Shown: positions 8,250 through 11,403 of the stretch, piece by piece
Layout of the letters: the number at the start of each line of letters is the position of its first letter
Position numbering within the stretch: position 1 is the stretch's first letter
Source: a bacterium
GTDB taxonomy: Bacteria; Latescibacterota; UBA2968; GCA-2709665
Reading direction: 5' to 3'
Length of the DNA stretch: 11,403 nt
Assembly: GCA_027619145.1 (NCBI GenBank)
Contig: JAQCGA010000067.1
Span: 1 to 11,403, forward strand
The notes under the pieces: generated by a model
The model's database searches: none
The model's input: only the letters and a program-made list of their open reading frames with translations
What the model was told of the DNA's origin: nothing
Translations under genes and position numbers: made by a program

Positions 8250-8483
8250 TCACTCTGGCCCACCCAGCAGAACCAACAACATGCCGTTGGCCAGCAAGCC
8301 GCTGACCAGACCGCTCCAAACAACTTCAGCAACCGACTGTTCCCCAATAAACATCCACACAATGCCAATTGAGAGCACAATGGATACCAGCGGAAAAAGC
8401 CTTCTTGGAAGTTGAAATCGCCGCACCAGCAACGTGCCGAACAGGGCCAGCAGTGCTACGCCAAACTGGTCGCCAATTTCCAT
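8250..8483 (-). CDS. Small holin-like integral membrane protein
   Basis: This 77-residue protein has three hydrophobic segments (about residues 6-20, 29-47 and 56-74) separated by a short basic LVRRFQLPRRL loop and a polar GEQSVAEV loop. The arrangement (short helix, basic LPxR loop, two longer helices, small C-terminus) resembles uncharacterised phage-holin-like families, but the resemblance is by eye. The start at 8483 is chosen because GGGAGG (8495-8490) lies 6 bases upstream. An overlapping ATG at 8487 is only 2 bases from the GGAGG and out of frame. No lysin or phage gene is near, so a lysis role is not supported; a chromosomal small membrane protein is just as likely. It converges on the TPR gene with a 4-base gap and no terminator between them. 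Confidence 0.65.
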   Translation of the reverse strand: MEIGDQFGVALLALFGTLLVRRFQLPRRLFPLVSIVLSIGIVWMFIGEQSVAEVVWSGLVSGLLANGMLLVLLGGPE

Positions 8484-8538
8484 GCATTTCCTCCCGACCT
8501 TTCTTGATCGTCATATATTCGACTGCAAAAAACACCTT

Positions 8539-8568
8539 CTAATACGGACGTTGCTTTCCTGCATCCAA
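8539..8568 (-). promoter_or_regulatory. Candidate promoter of the holin-like gene
   Basis: On the minus strand TTGGAT (8568-8563) is followed by an 18-base spacer and TATTAG (8544-8539). The leader to ATG 8483 would be about 50 bases and include the strong GGGAGG site. Both hexamers match four of six consensus positions. Confidence 0.4.
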
Positions 8569-8622
8569 GACACAACCCATTCACCAGGATCACAATAAAA
8601 ATGTGACATTGGACACAGCCCA
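8569..8622. repeat. Repeat cluster next to the holin-like promoter
   Basis: Two 11-base copies, GACACAACCCA (8569-8579) and GACACAGCCCA (8612-8622), differ at one base and are 43 bases apart. Between them lies the inverted pair TCACA (8590-8594) and TGTGA (8602-8606), with a 7-base A/T-only spacer. The first copy directly abuts the -35 of the minus-strand promoter. The layout could mark regulator binding; chance is possible for repeats this short. Confidence 0.3.
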
Positions 8623-8636
8623 GCAGGCTGGTTTTT
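8616..8636 (+). terminator. Weak terminator-like hairpin
   Basis: CAGCC (8616-8620) and GGCTG (8626-8630) pair around CAGCA and are followed by GTTTTT. The stem is only 5 bp and no plus-strand transcription unit clearly ends here, so function is doubtful. Confidence 0.25.
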
Positions 8637-8645
8637 AATACCTTA

Positions 8646-8756
8646 CGCAGGAGCAAATGCACAGCCCTGGTTCGGGGTGAGCCAGGGCAAGATTGCCCTT
8701 CTCCTGCAGTAGGAACCGGACACTCGGTGCCCGAAACGCAGGAGAAGGGCGCTTTT
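8646..8756 (+). ncRNA. Structured RNA or attenuator candidate with competing stems and a terminator
   Basis: A 13-bp perfect stem pairs GCCCTTCTCCTGC (8695-8707) with GCAGGAGAAGGGC (8738-8750) and is followed by GCTTTTT, as in an intrinsic terminator. Its loop (30 bases) holds an inner hairpin at 8717-8733. The sequence CGCAGGAG occurs twice, at 8646-8653 and 8737-8744, so the 5' copy can pair with CTCCTGC (8701-8707) and prevent the terminator stem. A separate hairpin pairs GCCCTGG (8664-8670) with CCAGGGC (8682-8688), and a third, GGGCA/TGCCC (8685-8689/8694-8698), overlaps both neighbours. These mutually exclusive stems look like an attenuator, a riboswitch or a small RNA. I recognise no known riboswitch, 6S, SRP or RNase P core. 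The next gene is 240 bases away and has its own promoter candidate, so the controlled target is unclear. Confidence 0.4.
8657..8680 (+). CDS. Possible leader peptide (7 residues) inside the structured element
   Basis: ATG 8657 opens a frame reading MHSPGSG and then TGA. AGGAG (8649-8653) lies 3 bases upstream, closer than usual. That AGGAG is also part of the strand that can block the terminator at 8695-8750, so ribosome binding could influence folding. There is no run of a single amino acid codon as in classical amino-acid attenuators. The evidence is positional only. Confidence 0.2.
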   Translation: MHSPGSG

Positions 8757-8843
8757 TCTACCCGCTGCCGAAAACCGCCCCTGATGAATATATTTCTTCT
8801 CTTCTTGCGGGGCAACCTCTTTCGCAAAGAAACTCAAAGTCCC

Positions 8844-8873
8844 TTGGCCCGCTTTCCCCGATCGCCCTATATT
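8844..8873 (+). promoter_or_regulatory. Candidate promoter of the zinc-ribbon gene
   Basis: TTGGCC (8844-8849), an 18-base spacer and TATATT (8868-8873) would start transcription near 8880, leaving a leader of about 115 bases rich in C and T before ATG 8994. Confidence 0.4.
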
Positions 8874-8993
8874 TTACATACAGGGAAGCCCTGAAACCAG
8901 ACAGGACTACCGGTTCTGCCCCCACGAGCAAGAGCATCCTGATCGCCACTTTTAGTACTAAACACCCTCTCTACACCCCGTTCTACACCAGCC

Positions 8994-9644
8994 ATGAAAA
9001 AATGCCCATTTTGCGCAGAAAACATCCAGGAAGAAGCAATTAAATGCCGCTTCTGCGGAGAATTCCTGGATCTCCAGGCCGCACCACCCAAAGTACAGTC
9101 CAATGCATCGCTGCTTGGACCGGAAAAAATGTCTGAAATCCGCCGCCTGCAGCGTATTGCCGGCGGCCGGCCGACCCGTGCAGACACCGTACGCAAGAGC
9201 AAAGGCATCCTGTATCTGGTCATCATCGGCGCCATTCTCTTATACAGTTGGAACTGGAAACGCCTGTACGAAAACCGGTCCCTGCAAAAGGTTGCGCAAT
9301 CCGAAATCTCCTTCGAAGCCTTCCAGGCTCTTTTCGGCGCAGCAAGTACTCTGTCTGAAAAAGAAAAAGACCAGGAATTCGAGGGATATAAAGGAAAAAC
9401 TGTAGCCTGGCAGGGCAAAGTTATTTATATCAACCGCGAAGGCCCGGCTCCCCACCTGAATCTACGTCAGGGCGCAGGTGCCAAAGCTCTGGATGTGGTT
9501 TTGCGTTTTACAGAAAAAACACGCACCCAGCTAACCGACATCCGAGAAGGAGAGCAAATTCGCTACACCGGCAAAATCCTCAACTTTGACAGCTCCAATG
9601 CCTACATAACCCTGAACCACGGAATGATCCTCTCTGTCGAGTAA
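8994..9644 (+). CDS. Zinc-ribbon membrane protein with C-terminal OB-fold-like domain
   Basis: The protein has 216 residues. It opens directly with a zinc ribbon of the UPF0547 type: CPFC at residues 4-7 and CRFC at 18-21, giving four cysteine ligands 11 to 14 residues apart. A basic linker follows, with RRLQRIAGGRPTRADTVRKSK. One transmembrane helix (about residues 65-80, GILYLVIIGAILLYSW) comes next. The C-terminal 120 residues contain FEGYKGKTVAWQGKVIYI, a VVLRF strand and LTDIREGEQIRYTGKIL, a pattern typical of OB-fold domains that follow such anchors. With the ribbon cytoplasmic, the OB-like domain would face outward; that topology follows from the single helix and is inferred. Function unknown. 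The start is fixed by the ribbon at the extreme N-terminus. No Shine-Dalgarno is visible upstream. Confidence 0.8.
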   Translation: MKKCPFCAENIQEEAIKCRFCGEFLDLQAAPPKVQSNASLLGPEKMSEIRRLQRIAGGRPTRADTVRKSKGILYLVIIGAILLYSWNWKRLYENRSLQKVAQSEISFEAFQALFGAASTLSEKEKDQEFEGYKGKTVAWQGKVIYINREGPAPHLNLRQGAGAKALDVVLRFTEKTRTQLTDIREGEQIRYTGKILNFDSSNAYITLNHGMILSVE

Positions 9645-9656
9645 CCCCGGAGGGTT
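9643..9656 (+). terminator. Small hairpin overlapping the zinc-ribbon gene stop
   Basis: AACCC and GGGTT pair around CGGA directly at the TAA stop. No U-tract follows, so it may protect the 3' end or be incidental; it is not a strong terminator. Confidence 0.2.
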
Positions 9657-9697
9657 CGGCCGGTTGCGCTTTCTTGAACAAAGTGCCCAATTTCGTA

Positions 9698-9726
9698 TTG
9701 ACAACAATGAACTTAAGTTGTATCTT
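9698..9726 (+). promoter_or_regulatory. Sigma70-type promoter of the helical lipoprotein gene
   Basis: TTGACA (9698-9703), a 17-base spacer and TATCTT (9721-9726) form a near-consensus promoter. The spacer contains a perfect 10-bp palindrome, AACTTAAGTT (9710-9719), which could be an operator. Transcription would start near 9733, about 93 bases before ATG 9826. Confidence 0.7.
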
Positions 9727-9814
9727 GTGGCTATTGATGTCTATTTTTTCCGATTCTATCCAGAAAATTTCTTGTTTACATTTGAACGTTACATTTTGCT
9801 GCTGTTTTTCAGCG

Positions 9815-9821
9815 AAGGAGG
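9815..9821 (+). promoter_or_regulatory. Strong Shine-Dalgarno deciding the lipoprotein start
   Basis: AAGGAGG ends 4 bases before ATG 9826. It settles the start at 9826 over an upstream in-frame TTG at 9664, which would lie before the promoter and bury the lipoprotein signal. Confidence 0.75.
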
Positions 9822-9825
9822 GGAG

Positions 9826-10428
9826 ATGCGATCTGTCCTGAATATTGGTCTTGTCCTGCTGATGAGCCTCGCCTTTGTCAGTTGCGCCCAACCGCCCGAG
9901 CAAGAGCTAAAAGCTGCTGAAGATGCGCTTGCAAGGGCTCAGAGTGCAGAAGCTGACGTATACGCCACCGAGGTTTATCGTTCTGCAAAAAATGCGCTGG
10001 ACGACGCAAAATCCAAGGTCGAAAAGAGCGACTACGAAGGTGCAAAAGCCTCTGCCATCCGGGCCAAAGAACTGGCTGACCAGGCAACAACCCAGGCCGG
10101 AACCAACAAAGAAAAAATGCGCAACGAAGCGCAGGCCATGATCAATCGGGCTTCCGCAAGCATAGCTGACGCCCGTGCAGCGCTTGGAAACGCACCCCGC
10201 GGCAAAGGTGCCGATGGTGACCTTGACCAGCTCCATTCGGACTTGGCTCAGGCCGAAACAATGTTGGGCAACGCTCGGAACAACCTGGGAAGTGGAAAAT
10301 TCATAGACGCGCTGGAGCAGGCTCGTACAGCCGAAAGCAAACTCTCCCCGGTTCAGGGTGCAGTTCAAACGGCAATGCAGAAAATTGAGGACTGGAAAGA
10401 AAAGAATAAGGCCTGGTACCTGCGCTAA
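9826..10428 (+). CDS. DUF4398-like alpha-helical lipoprotein
   Basis: This 200-residue protein has a lipoprotein signal: MRSVLNIG, a hydrophobic core, then lipobox FVSC with the lipidated Cys at residue 20. The mature chain is nearly all helix, rich in Ala, Lys, Glu, Asp and Gln. The first half (about 28-95) has the alternating LxxAxxALxxA pattern of DUF4398 (EVYRSAKNALDDAKSKVEKS, then DYEGAKASAIRAKELADQA). A shorter Gly-containing break (NAPRGKGADGD, near 125) leads to a second helical hairpin that ends EDWKEKNKAWYLR. DUF4398 proteins are uncharacterised envelope lipoproteins. The +2 residue is Ala, so outer-membrane sorting is plausible. It has its own near-consensus promoter and an intrinsic terminator, so it is a single-gene unit. 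An L,D-transpeptidase follows, which recalls Braun lipoprotein attachment, but the C-terminus is Arg rather than Lys. Function unknown. Confidence 0.85.
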   Translation: MRSVLNIGLVLLMSLAFVSCAQPPEQELKAAEDALARAQSAEADVYATEVYRSAKNALDDAKSKVEKSDYEGAKASAIRAKELADQATTQAGTNKEKMRNEAQAMINRASASIADARAALGNAPRGKGADGDLDQLHSDLAQAETMLGNARNNLGSGKFIDALEQARTAESKLSPVQGAVQTAMQKIEDWKEKNKAWYLR

Positions 10429-10477
10429 CATCAGAGGCCATTTGGTCCGCAACTGTGCTTCATACCTAATGATATAC

Positions 10478-10520
10478 GGAAAACCGAGAAAGCGGCACGT
10501 TTCTCGGTTTTCCACTTTTT
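10478..10520 (+). terminator. Intrinsic terminator after the helical lipoprotein gene
   Basis: A perfect 14-bp stem (10478-10491 with 10500-10513) encloses an 8-base loop and is followed by ACTTTTT. The U-tract ends 17 bases before the L,D-transpeptidase start, an unusually tight spacing. Confidence 0.88.
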
Positions 10521-10537
10521 AGACCCTACCTTCATTT

Positions 10538-11161
10538 ATGTCAAAATCGTCCTCCATACGCACCGGTGCCCTGTGTGCCCTGGTTGTCTTCTGTTCCTCA
10601 TTTCTACCCGCCAGTCCACTCGAATCAGATCCCAGGCCCTCCCAACCCGTTCCATCACGACAGGACCTGGAAATAACAATCGCGGCACTGCAAGATTCGC
10701 TGAATCGTCTGGCAGACCACAGCCCCTATATTGTGATCAACAGGGTACACAACAATCTCCAGGTCCGCACAAGATTCCAGGTATTGAGCGAAGCCGTCTG
10801 CGCAACCGGCAGCGGGAAAATCCTGCGAGGCCCCCGCCAAAAGACCTGGGCATTCAATACGCCCAGAGGGTCTTTCAAAATCTTACGCAAAGTCGAAAAC
10901 CCCATTTGGGCGAAACCGGAGTGGGCCTTTGCAGAACGCGGGAAAGCAGCACCGGTGCTGCCCTGGGCCTTTGAACGCCTGGACTTGACTACCCTGGGCG
11001 ACTATGCACTTGAACTTGGCGATGGCTACGAAATCCATGGTACGCTCTACCCATACCTGCTGGGGCGGCACATCACCCACGGCTGCATCCGGCTCAACGA
11101 CAAAGACCTGAAAGCGGCGTACACGCTTTCGCGGGAAGGTACACGGGTATTCATCTATTGA
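10538..11161 (+). CDS. L,D-transpeptidase (YkuD domain), secreted
   Basis: The protein has 207 residues. An N-terminal signal peptide or anchor (residues about 8-25, cleavage near PAS) is followed by a short polar helix (41-60) and a YkuD catalytic domain (62-207). The domain begins YIVINRVHNNLQV and contains TPRGSFKIL (108-116). It carries the catalytic signature with IHG (His167) and THGCIRLND, in which Cys183 is the nucleophile within HGCxR and His181 and Arg185 flank it. The domain is complete. YkuD enzymes form 3-3 peptidoglycan cross-links or attach proteins to meso-diaminopimelate residues in the periplasm; which reaction applies cannot be told from sequence. No Shine-Dalgarno precedes the ATG, and a strong terminator sits immediately upstream. 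The TGATG overlap with the next gene indicates co-translation. Confidence 0.93.
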   Translation: MSKSSSIRTGALCALVVFCSSFLPASPLESDPRPSQPVPSRQDLEITIAALQDSLNRLADHSPYIVINRVHNNLQVRTRFQVLSEAVCATGSGKILRGPRQKTWAFNTPRGSFKILRKVENPIWAKPEWAFAERGKAAPVLPWAFERLDLTTLGDYALELGDGYEIHGTLYPYLLGRHITHGCIRLNDKDLKAAYTLSREGTRVFIY

Positions 11162-11403
11162 TGCGTTTGCTGTTTTACTTGCTCCTGTTCCTGTCCGGGT
11201 TCGGCACCGTGCAAGCCGTGGATGTACCGCCCGATACTACGGCGCAGAAAATCTCACTCTTGAACCGCCAGCATGCCCTGGAGATGGAAATTGACCTGGT
11301 CCGGAAAGATCCCCAGCAATTCTACCTGGTTCTGGATCTTCCCGCCGCTGAAATCTATCTCAAGTCCGGCGCCTTCCTCCTCCGCACAATTCCAATTCAC
11401 AAC
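11161..11403 (+). CDS. Secreted protein translationally coupled to the L,D-transpeptidase (partial, runs off right edge)
   Basis: Its ATG at 11161 shares one base with the stop of the previous gene (TGATG), so expression is very likely coupled. The 81 visible residues start with a signal peptide (MRLLFYLLLFLSGFGTVQA, cleavage after QA). Next come a short helix (QKISLLNRQHALEMEIDLVR) and two probable beta strands (FYLVLDLPAAEIYLKSG and AFLLRTIPI). I do not recognise a named family. Secretion and coupling point to a periplasmic partner or accessory of the L,D-transpeptidase; that is inference. The frame is open to the last base. Confidence 0.75.
   Translation, partial: MRLLFYLLLFLSGFGTVQAVDVPPDTTAQKISLLNRQHALEMEIDLVRKDPQQFYLVLDLPAAEIYLKSGAFLLRTIPIHN

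Larger units (their letters stand above)
8484..8993. other. 510-base region without an ordinary gene
   Basis: The minus-strand side holds the holin-like promoter and Shine-Dalgarno. The centre holds the short repeats and the structured element at 8646-8756. The right part (8757-8993) holds a promoter candidate for the zinc-ribbon gene and a pyrimidine-rich leader. Reading frames of up to about 120 codons cross the region on both strands, but they lack ribosome sites, recognisable domains or natural composition, and I treat them as chance. Confidence 0.6.

Noticed and set aside
8250..8483. Phage lysis cassette
   Set aside because: Only a single holin-like protein is present; no endolysin, spanin or other phage gene accompanies it. 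The L,D-transpeptidase 2 kb away is a host-type YkuD enzyme on the other strand.
8590..8606. CRP/FNR-type site
   Set aside because: The half-sites are in the reverse order (TCACA then TGTGA) with a 7-base spacer, which does not match the known consensus.
8456..9043. Open frames of about 115-125 codons on both strands across 8456-9043
   Set aside because: They lack ribosome sites and domains, cross the terminator-like hairpin, and overlap better-supported genes at both ends.
1..11403. CRISPR array, insertion sequence, rRNA, complete tRNA or prophage module
   Set aside because: No regularly spaced repeats, transposase, terminal inverted repeats with target duplication, conserved rRNA segments or phage structural genes were seen.

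Overview
The window reads as chromosomal DNA of a diderm (Gram-negative type) bacterium. It encodes two lipoproteins with lipobox cysteines, an outer-membrane beta-barrel of the Wzi type, several proteins with Sec signal peptides and an L,D-transpeptidase that modifies peptidoglycan. GC content looks close to one half. The mix of genes (M28-like/FtsX fusion, Wzi-like barrel, LamG lipoprotein, DUF4398-like lipoprotein) would suit an uncultivated lineage such as Latescibacterota or another FCB-related phylum. That placement is inference; no phylogenetic marker is present.

Layout. Positions 1-3875 (minus strand) hold one very large gene, open at the left edge with at least 1291 codons. It encodes an FtsX/MacB-type permease with a large extracytoplasmic region built from a PA-like domain and an M28 aminopeptidase-like domain whose zinc ligands are mostly replaced. 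It is driven by a near-consensus promoter at 3947-3975. A 329-base divergent intergenic region separates it from a plus-strand Wzi-family barrel (4205-5899). A LamG-domain lipoprotein (6070-6924) follows and ends in a strong hairpin terminator. Next comes a secreted TPR protein with a GTG start (7100-8245), preceded by a perfect inverted repeat. Convergent with it, only 4 bases away, is a small holin-like membrane protein on the minus strand (8250-8483).

Positions 8484-8993 are a 510-base stretch without a convincing ordinary gene. They contain the likely promoter of the holin-like gene, a cluster of short repeats, and a structured element (8646-8756) in which a terminator-like 13-bp stem competes with an upstream alternative stem; a short leader-peptide reading frame lies inside it. 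After this come a zinc-ribbon/TM/OB-fold-like protein (8994-9644), an alpha-helical DUF4398-like lipoprotein with its own promoter (9826-10428), a clean intrinsic terminator, an L,D-transpeptidase (10538-11161), and an overlapping secreted protein that runs off the right edge.

The unifying theme is the cell envelope: a permease with a large outer domain, surface-glycan candidates (Wzi and LamG), a helical lipoprotein and peptidoglycan cross-linking. Most genes appear to have separate promoters. The only clear translational coupling is between the L,D-transpeptidase and the gene after it. No established defence or mobile system was recognised. The most unusual items are the degenerate-peptidase permease fusion and the 8646-8756 RNA-like element.
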